DNA of 64,000 bases from Brachycybe producta (GCA_036925085.1 JAUPFP010000040.1:1147939-1211938), one strand, 5' to 3'; positions 1-12,283 are shown, counted from the stretch's first letter. Notes: generated by a model not told the origin, from the letters alone. Program-made: numbers and translations.

Positions 1-89
1 CAAAAAAACTCTTGATCGCATCAAATTTCTCACTTAACATCTTAAAAACACATTCTGTTTTTGAAATGATTTGCCAACAATTTTTCCAA

Positions 90-3000
90 CTAACCACTAT
101 CATCATCACTATGAACGACATCCTTTTGATCGACTTCTGTCAGAGAAGTGTCTTCGTCAGATACGACAACTTCTTCGTGACGCACTTCATCGTCTTTCAA
201 CAACTCCGTTACTTCCAAATCCATAAGCAAGTGACCACGAAGAGTGGTCTGAATGTCATCACCCGACTCAGACTCAAACTCTTCGTGGCCGTGCACTAAA
301 AAATGATGCCTAGAAGATGAAGACGTAGCAGAACTTTGTTGCTGACTATGAAGTCGACTCACGCCGTTTTCCAACATCGGAGGTGGATACCTCCAAGTTG
401 TTATCGACTCTCGAGTAACTTCGGACGATCTGAAGTTACTATCCGAAAAATTAACATGGTTGTCGGAGTCGTTTATCGAAGTGGCCGACGGCACCGAGTT
501 CCACTGTGGCAGTTTTTCTCGATCGATCTGAAAAGAACATCTTTCAGAAGACTGCCTCTGACTCCTAGTTTCTCTCGTAATCGGTCGACGAGGTTGAACT
601 TCACTAGAAGGCTCATCCAGCTCTTCTAGTGATCGAACCGCACGTAAAATCTCAGTGTGTTGTCCGCGGCTGTCAACCTCGGAGTACTCAGATTCAAATC
701 CGGCATTTAATTCCTCGTAATCCCAGTTCAGATAGTCTCCATGAGACACGGCACGTCCGATAGTCGGTGGTGAACCAGTCGAACTGTCGAGTACCGGTTG
801 AACCACTTGTGAAGTTACCGTTTCTAAAGATCCTTCAAGAAACAGTCCTTCGAGAGACCGTGACAAGCGTTGTTGAGCATCCAGCGAAGAACACGCAGCC
901 AACATCGAAGAATTTGGAACCAGTTTCTCACCAGCAATACCAGCAGGATAAAAATTCCTCAAATCGACTCCGGACAACGCAAGTGCTTGAGTCGACAGTA
1001 GTTGACTCTGCCCTGCATCTCTTCTAGATTTCTTAAGCGTATCCGACTCGTACGTATTGCGTTCGGCTCCAGCCAACTTCTTGGCTTGAACATACACCAA
1101 CGAATCCGTGAGTTCACTCGCCACACGAAGACGATCTCTATCTCGGCACAATTCGAATGCAGCCACGTCTCTCTGGTTAATAGATGCAGTTTGTCGAAGT
1201 TCTCGATTTTGAGCTAATTCGATGTTGTTCACTTTACGTCCAACTTCGTCACGTCTCATTCCAGCTCCACCGGATCCACTGCTACTACCAACTCCAACTG
1301 TGTTCAATACGGAACGACTGTTATTCAACAGATTTTGCCGTCGACTAGCCACAGTCGCTCGTGCCGAAATACGAGACTGAGCTCTCTCGGACGTGACAGA
1401 AGTAGCTGAACTGAATCCATCCGTACTCCCAGATGGTTCTGCGTCTTCTCGTAAAAGATCGGAATAGTAGTATGGAGCCGAGTTTGGCGATCGCTTCATC
1501 ATCATCTTCGAATCTTCTGTTGCAGATTCAACTGCTTCTCCATTTTTTTCAACAGACTCCACTGATGCTTGACCACTGGGCATGCAATCGGACTGACTTC
1601 TCGAACCGCACGGCACAACATCGAATGGTATACCCAAGTCACCGTTGTTGTCACCATCCGAAGAAAGAGAAATTGGCGGCGACCACTGCGTTCCGGCATC
1701 ACGATGTTTAGCCACGAGATCAGCCACGCGTCCGTAGTCACTGCTTGGTAAACCAACTTCGTTACACTGTTTGTCGATAGATGGAGACCGACAATAACCA
1801 ACAGGCCTCATCTCAGAATTCAATGGCGACTTTCCTTCATCATATATTCTTATTTTACGTACGTTCAGATTTAGTTTAGGACGATTTGATGGCACTACTG
1901 AAGAACAACGATCAACGGGAACCGTCATTCCCGCCGTAGGACTCGAAGTGGCACTTCGGGACAGTGGTGCCGATCGTTCAGCAGGCACCGGTTTCACCAA
2001 GAGTTCGGTAACTCGACGATCGTCTTCATAAACTCTATAATAAGAATAATTAAGTTTAGAGTGAAGCGGAGATGTTGGTGGGCTACAGTCAGACAAATCA
2101 GTCGAGTCTCGGTGTTGCGGCTGTTTTTCCAGAAGGCCGAAAGCGCACGATGATTTCGGCCTTTTAACGAGGTTCGTATCTGAAGTTAACGCCAATCCTT
2201 TTGTCCAAGAATTGTTTTTCTTGACATCTCCGAAACTTAGACTTGGAGGTGGTGATAAAGGTATCGGAGGTGGCGATTCGAGTTCTTCGTCAGACGATCG
2301 TTCGACTTTATCTTTCTTCTTCTTCGAACCGGGAGTCTTCAAATAATACGAAGCCGGACGGAACGAATCTGAGAGACTGAACCGTGGACGCAATTCGAAG
2401 TCTTTGCTTGCTTCATCATCAGCATCCGAAGCACTGTCTGTCGGTGTTCGCAATCCGATTTCAACCTTTTTACGCTGAACACTCGTCGAAGTCGAAAGCA
2501 TTTCCCGACTATCGGCATTGAGAGCATCATCCTGAGTCGCATTCAATGGTTGAACAACAAAAGAAGAATTAGACTTCGTTGACAGGTTTAACGAAGTTGA
2601 CAAAACGTTGCGTTGCGGAAGAGACGGTGACGTATCTCTATCGCTAGCAATCTTCGCGACTGTGCCTTTCAGTAATTGAATCTCTGATTGCTTCAGTTCT
2701 GCATAGATCGGTTCTCCTTCCTTAGTCTCATATTCATTTGTTTCAGTTTCCGGTTTCGATGGTGGTGTGTCGGCTATTTCGTAATATTCAAAAGAACCGA
2801 AAGTGAAAGGCCGCAACACAGAAGGAGTCTTGATGTCCAACGTAGATGTCAAGTCATTCCGTATGGCTTCGACCTTAGTTTCCTTATCGATCGTCGACTT
2901 CGACTCGGAATCGTGATCAACACCAAACGAATTTGCTTCGATCGGCGTCACGTCCATTGCAAAAACCGACGGTTTCAGAATCCGTTGCTGCATGCAAGAC

Positions 3001-4951
3001 GCACTAACAGAATCGTCCATCTGAACATAAACGGCTTCCTCTGTATCATCGAATTGTTTGGTGCCCTCTTCATAAAGCCACGATCGAGGCTGTAACGAAG
3101 AAACGCTACCATCCACCACCGAATCATCAGCTAACATATTGGTACTTTCGAACGAAAATTTACATTTTCCACTAAAAACGCCAACAGAAGAAGCTCCATT
3201 CATCGGAACGTAATATTCTTCGCCAGAATGGCACATGAATTCTTGAATTTCATGCAACCTTCTAGATCTCGGTGTCGTACCTTCATCTACCGGGCACCAA
3301 GTATTCACAATCGACGTCGAATCTAAACTAGGTCCGATATGCTTCACTGGATCCGGTTTAAGTAGAGATCCATCACTGCTCTTGTCTATAGAACAATCCG
3401 AAGCCGTAGAAGACGACGAACTTCCGTACATAAGAGTTTCCGTATCACTGTGAAATCTACGTCTAAAGAATGTCTGAGTTGTTGATTGTCTGACGTTTGA
3501 GTTCAATAATTCGTCGTCATGTTGCGGGGTTTGGCACTTAGAATGTTTGGCAGGATCGGAGTTAACAGTTCCTAAAGGAGAATTGGCACTTTTCTTTGGA
3601 GAAACGGCCGAAGGATTAGGAGACACCACATCAGCCTGCGACTCGAAGATTTTTATCCTGTCTTGAACAATGTTCTTCGGTGGAGAATCCTTCTGTTTGC
3701 GTAACTTTGCAACCATAGATATAGGATCAAGAGCTTCCGGTTCGTCTGTAAAAATGTCCGGAAGATCTTTGACTTCGATATATTTGGCGGACTTCGAAGC
3801 AGCCGTATAACTTCCATAGTCTTCTTTAGCATGTTTGTCAACGAGTCTTTGCAATTCGGAATGTGGCGAGAAAACAACAGCATTGTTTGTGGTGGTCGTA
3901 ATATCAGTAAACTTTTCGTTATAAAATTTGGCACCCGCGAAACTCGGAGACGAACATGGCCGCCACGAATTACAATCTTTTTGGCCATCTGTAACATCAG
4001 AAAAATACGGACTTCGAAACGGTTCTGGCGGTTCCACGTGACTCGTTAGAACATCCTCCCTGAAGACTCTGTCGGAAATGTTTGTATTCGTTTCCTCTTC
4101 TGTTGGGGAAGCATATGGCACGCTCACACACTGTGCACTCGGCAAAGGATTATGAGCAGATCCTTCCAAATAGACTCTCGAGACTTTGTCGTACACTCCG
4201 TAGTAGTTGTCGGCATACGATTCATAGGAGTTACGCACAATCTCTTTAATTTCTTCTTCCGGTTGCGTAGGAATCCACGTTTCTTGTCGGTTCGCGTCAT
4301 AAAACTTGGAAAAACATTCCGATTCCAACGACTTTTGCGGAACATCTTCCAATAAGAGAGGTTCACTCCAATTTCCAGTCTGTGTAAATTCATCTTGAAA
4401 GTACTTTTTCGAGTTTCGAAACAAACTCTCCTTATCTTCGTTGTATCTAGAATGTCTCGAAGAACACCGAGCGTCATCCGGATATCCATCGTCGACATCA
4501 CCGTCGTTGTCCTCTTCATCGTCGTATTCACGACATGCCGATCGATTCGGTTCAGAACAGTGTCGTTTTCTGACAACGGCCGAAGATACCGTCTGACCTG
4601 ATGTAACCACAGCAGACGAAAAGAACTGACGGCTTCCATCTCCCCTCTCCTCCTTCAGTTGCAGAACGTTGACATACTCTGGATTTTTCGACGGCTCACT
4701 AGAAGAACAAGAGTCCAACCGTCTCTCAACTTCGTCACCACTTCCGTTCAGTGTGTCCACGTTAACGTAATCGGGCATCTTCGGCTTTGTCTTCATCGAA
4801 ACATCGGTGTCGTTTGACGTAACAACGTCTTTTGCGGTCGTCGGAAGGCTCGGCCTCCGATTCGATACGTTGTTAGGGTCTGAACTATTCCTCCTTGCCC
4901 TACTCGCCTGCGTTTGAGGTTTGCATCGCCTGCGCTCTTGCATATTCACTT
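90..4951 (-). CDS. Giant terminal exon of a PLEKHA5/6/7-type PH-domain protein
   Basis: Seen: one uninterrupted frame of 1,619 codons ending in TAG at 92-90. It begins at an AG acceptor at 4952/4953, or at a second AG three bases later. The frame joins in phase with the 63-bp exon at 7957-8019. The protein is rich in Ser, Pro, Asp and Glu and looks disordered, with no recognisable catalytic domain. It carries tyrosine motifs (PDYVNV near 4769, PEYVNV near 4676, YIEV, YYVPM, VYVQM, IYAEL), a basic run GSKKKKDK followed by PPPIPLSPPP, and an acidic tail ending SDDDSG. Known: PLEKHA5/6/7 proteins and fly kramer have long disordered tails after the PH domain and act at the cell cortex, junctions and microtubules. 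Inferred: a scaffold tail. Gene identity rests on the upstream exons, since this tail alone is not recognisable. Only 89 bases follow the stop and no AATAAA is visible, so the 3' UTR runs off the window. Confidence 0.85.
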
Positions 4952-5652
4952 CTTCCGGTTTTAAAAGGGGAGTTGTGAGAAGAGGTAAAATAAAAAAAAG
5001 CAAAAAAAAAAAAGACCGAAAATGTTACAGGGTGAAATATTGATTTTGAAAACAAAAAAAAAATACAAAACAAAATCAAAACAAAACTCAAGTGAAATTT
5101 AGTTACGAGAAAGAGAGCCAAATGTTACGACAGGTAAAACATTCATCGCTTTTCGGTCACAAAAAACAACACGAAAAAAATAAGAATACAACCTCAAACG
5201 ACAAAAAGAGGTTACGAACAAATTTCTACTTCAAAGAAAGAATGAGTTTGTTTCCCAAATGTTAGTGGAAAAAATACCAAGATGATTAACCGGAAGAAAG
5301 TGAAAAATAAATAAATAATACTTTATAAATTTTTTTTTGTTAGTCGAGCGGCAAAGCTACGGACATACTCTCACTTGACTGACCACTAATTAAATTAGAC
5401 CGTATTATATCACGCTGATGGCTAAAAACCTCAAACGCCGACACAACCACTTTTTTTACCGTGTCGTTGCATTCCAGAATCATGAGGAGTTCTATGTTTG
5501 TTCCCTCGAAAACCTTTTTTTGTTTTGTTTTGTTTTTAGAAATTTCAGAACTCCGCAGCTTCTGAAATGTAACATTTACAATCGCTTAGGGTGCATTTGA
5601 AAACGGTGGTGTTTTTTTTTTATTAAAATGCATCGTAATTGACTCATATACT

Positions 5653-5895
5653 CTGGCTTCACACGGACCATTTCAATGGCGAACACCCAGCGGCTGCCAT
5701 AAAGTACAGCAACAAAGTGGTTCGTACAAAGAAAGCAATTTAACAACATTGACAAAAACGACGGTGGTCAACACCTGTGAAAGGTCTCGACCACTCTTCG
5801 CTACTACGGCGCGAAAACAACCTCCAACGTAATCAAGTGATCTGCTAAAGACGACCACTTTTGTGGTGCCACAAAGTGGTCGGGTGTGAAGCCAG
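5653..5895. mobile_element. MITE with CTGGCTTCACAC ends
   Basis: The left end CTGGCTTCACACGGACCA mirrors the right end, whose reverse complement begins CTGGCTTCACACCCGACCA. The element is about 243 bp and has no transposase. The subterminal string CACAAAGTGGTC recurs near 44,895, where a related right end ends in GCCGACC. No clear target duplication was found, so the superfamily is open. Confidence 0.6.
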
Positions 5896-6240
5896 CTACA
5901 AATGGCTGCATGTATTCTACAAATGATACTTGCAGTTCTTTCAACCGTAGGCCTAGGCGTTCTCAAATGCACACTTACAAAACTCTTCCATGTTCGAAAT
6001 CCGAACAATTATGCATCGAACCAGTTCTCTTTATGACATTTGGGATTGTTTGCTGGCAAATCATTTCAATCTGAGAATCAACAGCCGAATTCAATTTAAA
6101 ACAAATACTCTGAAATCTGGTGACAGACTTTGATATTCAATTAATGCCAAACTAATAAACAAAAAAAGCAAAAGGGAAATTTTGCCAGTTCAATCCTTGT
6201 TCCCATTAGTTCAAAATAGAAGGTGACAATTATTTTTGAC

Positions 6241-6412
6241 ACAGGCATTTAAAGACTGGGACACGCAGACGTTTTCACTGCCCTTTTATGAGCGTCAGAC
6301 CAAATATCAACCAATTGGAAATTGAAGACCACATAACAAACCAATTAAAAGTTGCCTGTGCTCATTAAGGGGCGGAGCAAACGTCTGCGGGTTCCTGTCT
6401 TTACTTGCCTGT
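6241..6412. mobile_element. hAT-like MITE, family A (diverged variant)
   Basis: It begins ACAGGCATTT and ends TTGCCTGT, with internal CGCCC/GGGCGG blocks and two copies of ACCAATT-type motifs typical of family A (see 35742-35935). The left flank TTTTTGAC (6233-6240) recurs just after a T-run on the right (near 6418-6425), consistent with an 8-bp target duplication lengthened by slippage. Confidence 0.7.
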
Positions 6413-6832
6413 TTTTTTTTTTGACTGGGTCAAGTTTCCAAGAATGTCCTTGGCATCTTCCATTTTGACAAAAAAGAGAACAGTACACATTCTGGCACTT
6501 TACACGATTCAAAATCATTTCTTGTCGCAGCTTTTTAGAAGCAACTTTCAATAAAAAAAATTAAAGTTAGTGAATAAATACTAGAATTACATACAGTATA
6601 GAAGAAAAAAAAGACGCTTCTGACTTTCAAACAAACGGGCAAACGAGGGCAACAAGGTAATCGAATAACAATCAGCGACAGTTTTCCACATGCCGTCAAC
6701 TTGTTACCGTTTCGCTTTTGACTTGTTTACTGCTCAAGCAACAAGACGAAACATTTGGTAACGAACAAAAGAAACACTTCGAAACGTCTAGTGACATGCG
6801 CCAACTACAGTAGTAGCAACTTTGTTTCAGAA

Positions 6833-7337
6833 TAGAGTTGGGAGAAACCGCGATTTTCGAAAACCGCAGCTTTTCGGGTTTCATTTGTGAAAACCACGGT
6901 TTTTCGGTTTTGTATTTTTTTTTTCCTGTAAATTTTTAAATTTTTGATAAAAACAATCAATCATATAGATAAACATTTTTATTGTTTTTTATTTTAAGTA
7001 GTTATAATTTTTGTAGATAATTTTTTCCTTTTAGGAAAACAAGAGCATTTACTGATTTATCAATCAGATTACCGTGAACGAAGTTTTGTACAAAAATTGA
7101 CTAAAATGTTATTTCGGCATATATTATGTTGATGTTGGTTTTATGGTAGAAAGTGCTGCGTAAAGATGATCGAGGTTCTTAGTGTTTAAAAAAAAAACAT
7201 TGCAAATTCCTGTTTCAGTCATAGTGATTGATTTTTTTTATTTTACCGCGGTTTTCGGAGACAATTTTGCGGTTTCGGTTTTTCATAGAAAAACCGCGGT
7301 TTTCCGGTTTCGGGTTAACCGAAATCCCAATCTCTTA
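6833..7337. mobile_element. hAT-like non-autonomous element with GTTTTCG-rich ends
   Basis: The 505-bp element is flanked by a perfect 8-bp duplication, TTTCAGAA (6825-6832 and 7338-7345). Terminal repeats are TAGAGTTGGGA and, reversed, TAAGAGATTGGGA. Both ends carry repeated CGGTTTTCG/CCGCGG words facing each other, so the ends can fold back. There is no transposase frame. An 8-bp duplication with TAGAG-type ends fits the hAT superfamily. Confidence 0.75.
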
Positions 7338-7956
7338 TTTCAGAAACCCGTTGCAAGGACACATTTTTGTAAAGACAGGATTTTATCAAAGTTTTTTTTA
7401 TGGCATACCTCGTATTCAGATGATAAATACCACATAAGCATTACTCTTCTAGTTTACAATGTAGTAGGGCCTACTGTCAATAAATTAAATTTCATTTTAA
7501 ACTTCCTTCTAAAAAGTTGCGACAAGAAAGATAAAAAAAAAAAAAACCTATGGTGAAACCCGTTTTAAAAATCGCTGGTCATCACTAAGCTTAAAAAAAT
7601 GTTTTATATTCAGCGTTTCTCTCAACCGGTGGAGACCACCGATAAAAAAAACACACGGCGTTGAGAACTGCTTGTTTGTTTTCTTACCGTACGCCGAGCG
7701 CTGCCACCAGAAGAGCGAAAAAGAACGATAAACGAAATAAGACTTAAAGAAAATGCATGCAAGTAGAAAGGAAAGAAACACCAAACCAAATGTAAAAAAA
7801 CAAAAATCAAACCGAATTTATATATATATATATATATAAAGGACGTTAATTGAAGAAGAAAGTTTGAACGAAGCGGGGAGAAATTAAAAATTGAGTTCGT
7901 AAAAGAACTCAATTTTTCGATTCGGTCGTAATCAATGATTTGTACGACGAACTTAC

Positions 7957-8019
7957 CTTCGTCGTCCGATGAATAACTGTTGTAATAATGATTCAGAGAA
8001 GATGTCGACCGTCTATGTT
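7957..8019 (-). CDS. Small internal exon of the PLEKHA-like gene
   Basis: Sequence: TTTTCAG acceptor, 63 bases, then GAAG|GTAAGT donor. It starts with two bases that complete a Glu codon from the upstream exon (CAAG|GTTCGT at 9801) and ends in phase 1. The 20 full codons read HRRSTSSLNHYYNSYSSDDE, a Ser/Tyr-rich linker. Because it is phase 1-1, it can be skipped without breaking the frame, so alternative splicing is possible. Its frame continues into the giant exon either as Glu-Val or directly as Val, depending on the acceptor chosen. Confidence 0.8.
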
Positions 8020-8224
8020 CTGAAAATATATATACGAAAATAACTCCATTTTTAAATCGGTTTTTACGTCAATGTAAAATATGAAAATTAAGGGAAGAAT
8101 CACAAACTCGTAATTTTTCACTTTGTAACGAATATCGTTCAGTGCAAAGGACCCTAGAAATATTCTGATTTTGTATTTCTATTTCTGTTTTCTGGTGGCT
8201 TTTCAGCACGTGTGCGACTCTTTC

Positions 8225-9465
8225 CTAAAGTCGCGTTTACACGAGGCCAGTCGATATGCAGGTTCGACTAGCGTCAGTTCTGACCAGGGTGGCAGTAATT
8301 TAAATCACATTGATTTAAATCAACTGATTTTTTTAGAAAAAACTTACATTTATTTAAACATTAAAATTATGCAATAAAAATAAAACAGTTCCCAGCATTT
8401 TTCTCTATGTTTATAAAATAAAGTCCAGTGGTAGTCCTTTCATTAATGCATTATTTTTTTGGAAGATATACTTGAGGAAGTATCCCCAATTGATTGGTGG
8501 AAAAATCATTAAAGAGATAAATACATATAAATAGTAATAGTAATCTATTTAAGAACCTCAGAGGTAAACCGTTTTACGTCACCAAACCTAAATTTTACAG
8601 TGGAGTTGAAGGAATAGGACTTAACATGGTATACCACCATCTAGCAGCCAATGTGTAAAACTGTGGACTTACCACTGATAGAACTTGACAATCTGTTTAA
8701 AAACCACAAATTTTACATCTTAGGAAGATGTAAAATTGTGTTTTTTTTAAAAAAAAAAAAAGTGACTTAACACAGTTTACCTCTGAGGCACTGATTTGCT
8801 TTGAGAACTGAAAACGCTGCAATGCAAAGCTTGTGTGTAAATTAAAAGTGCTTGAAACTTATTATTTTCAAATGTGAATGTTTTCTTACCATTTTTTTTA
8901 TTATTTTGCAATTATTTCACTAACAACTTAACAATTAACAATGTTATTATTACTCATTTTTGCAAACATCGTCATAAAAAAAAATTAATATTTCATATAA
9001 ATGGAAAAAACTAAAAAAAAATCTGATTTAAATAAAAAAAAATAAAAAAAATCAGCCACCCTGGTTCTGACTGACGCTAGTGGTTGTGATGGGCCAGTTG
9101 GCCCCTAAGATCGTCCACACGACGCCGGTGGAGGCACCAGTAAAGAAAAATCGGTGTGGAAAAACTAAAAAGTCACTTACACGAACAACTCGCGCAAAAC
9201 CTACTCCCGAAGTTAACGTAGGCCCTACTCCCAAGGTCAACCTTGTCCTGAAGTCCATCTTCTCCTGAAGTCCACCTACTCCTGAAGTCCACCTACTCCT
9301 GAAGTCCACCTACTCCTAAAGTCCACCTACTCCTAAATTGGACCTGCCTAGCCAGTCCAGTCGCAACCTGCCCGAAAAACCAGGCCAGTACTGTCCCCAC
9401 GAAGACAGCGACTGGCGTCAGTCAACCTGCCTATCAAACGGCGTCGTGTAAATGCGGCTTTGCTC
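8225..9465. mobile_element. MITE with AAAGYCGCRTTTACACGA ends, interrupted by a hAT-like insertion
   Basis: The left end AAAGTCGCGTTTACACGA matches the inverted right end AAAGCCGCATTTACACGA. The similarity continues through GCAGGTT and GACTxGCGTCAG, giving terminal repeats of about 50 bp. The element is split by the 779-bp insertion at 8285-9063. The right half carries several copies of a 17-bp unit, CCTACTCCTGAAGTCCA (about 9200-9340). No transposase was seen. Confidence 0.65.
8285..9063. mobile_element. hAT-like element with CAGGGTGGC ends, nested in another MITE
   Basis: Flanked by a perfect 8-bp duplication, GTTCTGAC (8277-8284 and 9064-9071). The ends are CAGGGTGGC and GCCACCCTG. Next to them are ATTTAAATCA-type words at the left and ATCTGATTTAAAT at the right. 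The 779 bp hold no transposase frame. CAGGG ends with 8-bp duplications are typical of hAT elements. A truncated second copy sits at 18036-18262. Confidence 0.85.
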
Positions 9466-9800
9466 TTGAAATAGAACTCCGGCTATTTAATGCACTTAAG
9501 AAGCAACCGTAAGCATAAACGCACCTGAACTCTTGATTCTTTCTGTCGTTCAGGAGAAATATTAAGAGAAACTTTGAATGTGGGTTAGAAACTAGAAGAG
9601 TATTTCAGTAATAACAGTATTTTCATGTTCGTATCTTTCAAAATAAACTTTTTATTCTTCTAGTTTCGAAAACAAATTCGAGTTTCTTTTATTTTGCATC
9701 TGAAAAACAGAATAACTAGAATTTAACAGGCGTTTACACTTCAAAATCAAAGGTACGTTAAGCTAGGTATGACTGCAATATATATAAAAAAAAGACGAAC

Positions 9801-11904
9801 CTTGAGTTCTGTTTGGCGATCTCGACGAAGTCTTCATTCCCCTCAGACCAGCTTTCGTGGCTCCCACATCTTGAACGTCTCGTACTTTGTTCTGTTCTTT
9901 GTCTCGACCACGTCCTACGTTAACGTCCGTAACAAACTCGTGCCTTTGTTGTTGCTGCTGTTGAAGGTGTCTGTAACTGTCGATAGATCCGAGTCTCGAA
10001 TCGCTTGGTACTGCACACACTCCGGTCGGAGTCAAAACCATTTTCTGTTGCTGCTGCTGCTCGGAAAGTTTCACTAACTGTGCAGCCGAATGCGACGACG
10101 AAAGCATCGACATCGCCGACGACGAAGCTGGTAACGAAGTCGACATCAGATGAGTCTGCGAATTACTCTTCGCAGGCGGATATTTTTTCGTCAATGGCGA
10201 TTGTAACATCCGTTGTTTCCACTCAAGCAACCGTTTCATAGATTCTTCTCTTTGTTGCACTTTCCATCGTAGGTCATCTCGACCACCGTTGACGCTACCT
10301 TCACCACTGTGACGGTTCGAATTAGACGCAGATGCAACCGATGTCATCGAAGTGGCAGACGGCAAACGCGCACTCGCACTACGCATGAAACTACGATCAC
10401 GAGGTAAAGTACGGCTCTGTTCGTTAGTCGGTGTCGTCGTAGCGGAAGAATACGGCACATTTCTCACTGCGTCTAGACCGACCATCGAAGCCGTTAACGA
10501 AGAAGAACGAGCCACACTGTGAGTACTCGAAGGTGGTCGATATGGCGAAGGATCGACGTGACTGTGCGGTTGGAGGCGCACTTCGCCGCCACCATGTACA
10601 GCAGCCGGAACTGGAACTGTACCGGGTTCCTTCGATAAGTAACTATCGAACGACATGTTGTGCATCGCGCTCGACCTTGAAACAGTCGTTTCTCGTGGAG
10701 TTCTTGCACCGTTGCTTCGTATCTCCGCTTGATGATCTTGTATCCGCTGCGCGGATGCAGACTGCGGCCGATAACCCAGAACCTTCATCATGTAGCTGTC
10801 TACTTCGCCGTCGGTATAATCTGGAGGCAATCCATACCTATCTACACTAGACTTTGGTCTGTTTAGAGTTGTAGCTGGTCCTCCGACAACTTTTGGACGC
10901 TGCGAATGCAAGGTCATATCTTGCGGAACGTTTTTCTTGACACCGTAAACATCGTACTCTAAGAAATCGGCCGAATGCGGTCGATTTACTAGACCGACAC
11001 TCTTCGGTATGCGAAGTGCCGAAGAATGTTCCACAGCAATTTGACGACGTGACGCCGGCGGATACTCTTCACGCCTTTGCGAATGCATCTGACCCGCAAC
11101 GGCAGCTATCGTTGCTGCGTATTCGTCGTTATATTGAATCGTAGGTTCCGAATGTCCGACCGACGGATGTTCGTAACCAGGTGTCGCTGCCGTACGAGCA
11201 TAAGGATCCGGTGTTCGTCTCTGAGACGCAATTGGACCCTGATATTCGTCTATTCTCACTTTCGGTACGGTTATCGGCTCGCGAGAAACTCTCGAATGAT
11301 GATTATAATGACCTCTTTCCGAATATTCGGAAAAGTTTGCGTGTTGCAAAACGCTCCTCGCTCCATCACGCGGGTCGTGAGAGTAAATTCCTTCATTAGG
11401 TCCACCCATTCTTTTAGGTTTCGGTGGTGCATTTGCATATAAATGTTGTTTGTTTCCAGTTCCAATCGGTCTTTCTCCCGATTGGAACACATGATGTCCA
11501 TTGCCGCCACCGCCGCCGTAACTCGGATACTTATCCGAATTACCGAGATATCCCTCAGGATAAGAATTCTCGCTCGTACTGTCTCTAAACGAATCTTCGA
11601 GACGAGAGCGATTGTAAGCTTCGTTTGAAGCGTAACCGTCGCTGAACGTCGAAGCGTCCTGTTGAGGTGAACCAGGTTGACGTCTCGAGTGATACGAAGT
11701 GAAACCCGAATCTTCGTCTTCGGTTCCTAAAACAGAACCGATCGAAACGGGTTGAGTTACGATGCGTTCTGCTGTGTTGACATGGTCACCGTAACCGGTG
11801 TCTTTCTGCAAGATCGTAGCGAGAGACATCGCGTTCATCCATTGGAGCATCGCATCTTTCGTTTCGGCTGCGAAGTAGTAAGTACGCATGTTATTGTGTT
11901 CCGC
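9801..11904 (-). CDS. PLEKHA-like exon: end of PH domain, proline-rich linker and LLEWKQRMLQSPL motif
   Basis: The exon begins after a TTGTGCAG acceptor with AEHNNMRTYYFAAETKDAM. This is the C-terminal PH segment of PLEKHA5/6/7 (family pattern AEHxNMRTYxFxA), and it runs through the closing helix LQWMNAMSLATILQK. The 701 codons continue as a disordered Ser/Pro/Arg/Tyr-rich stretch with two Gln runs (QQQQQ and QQQQQQ). The signature RWKVQQREESMKRLLEWKQR followed by MLQSPLTKK is a motif I associate with PLEKHA5-type proteins and fly kramer. The exon ends CAAG|GTTCGT, phase 1, leading into the 63-bp exon. This exon gives the strongest family assignment. The paralogue cannot be decided, and invertebrates usually have one such gene. 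Confidence 0.92.
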
Positions 11905-11971
11905 CTGCACAAGAACAAAAATAAATCAAAATATATTAAGTGTCATCGTCGTAAAACCTTTTGAAGGTTCA

Positions 11972-12166
11972 CAGACGAGCGACTTTTAGTGGTCGAAATA
12001 TGAACTGCAAAACGTGGTAGGCGCGCGGCAGAAACTGACTATTCGAGTCAACTTTATATAACCACTTTTTGCAGTTCATCATGCAACTACACTATGATCA
12101 TTGATCACACGCCAACGAAAGCCACTAATTGCAGTCCATTTCAACCATTAAAAGTCGCTGAATTGT
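11972..12166. mobile_element. Short MITE, about 195 bp
   Basis: The left end CAGACGAGCGACTTTTAGTG and the inverted right end CAATTCAGCGACTTTTAATG match over about 20 bases. The next words (GGTCGAAATATGAACTGCA against GGTTGAAATGGACTGCA) also match. No target duplication is obvious. CAG-type ends suggest hAT but do not prove it. Confidence 0.5.
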
Positions 12167-12283
12167 AAACGCCAAAAATCATATCTTTTTTTAAAAGAAA
12201 AAAGCAACATTTAAGCTGGTTTTAAAGGATAAAACGACCCTCGAACTCAGATAATTATGCCTTTGTAGCCCTTCAGAAGCAAA

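Larger units (their letters stand above)
4952..7956 (-). other. Intron of the PLEKHA-like gene, with three MITEs
   Basis: The intron lies between the GTAAGT donor at 7956 and the acceptor before the giant exon. It is AT-rich. It contains MITEs at 5653-5895, 6241-6412 and 6833-7337 and a short (TA)n tract near 7811-7836. Frames in it (5673-6008, 7182-7556, 7622-7912) are low-complexity or lie inside MITEs, and I see no further exon. A GGCGTTCTCAAATGCAC segment near 5956 recurs near 40,757. Confidence 0.7.
8020..9800 (-). other. Intron of the PLEKHA-like gene, mostly one nested transposon
   Basis: Most of this intron is a compound insertion (8225-9465) with a hAT-like element inside it (8285-9063). 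The remainder is AT-rich. A piece near 8180-8235 (TTTTCAGCACGTGTGCGA) has diverged relatives near 52,330, 54,980 and 61,520 and marks another dispersed repeat. Between 9530 and 9700 there is a partial copy of the 'TCTTTCAAAATAAACTTTTT' family. No exon is visible. Confidence 0.65.

Noticed and set aside
1433-4639. Frames of 60-171 codons on either strand within the giant exon
   Set aside because: Shadows of the 1,619-codon frame with no independent support.
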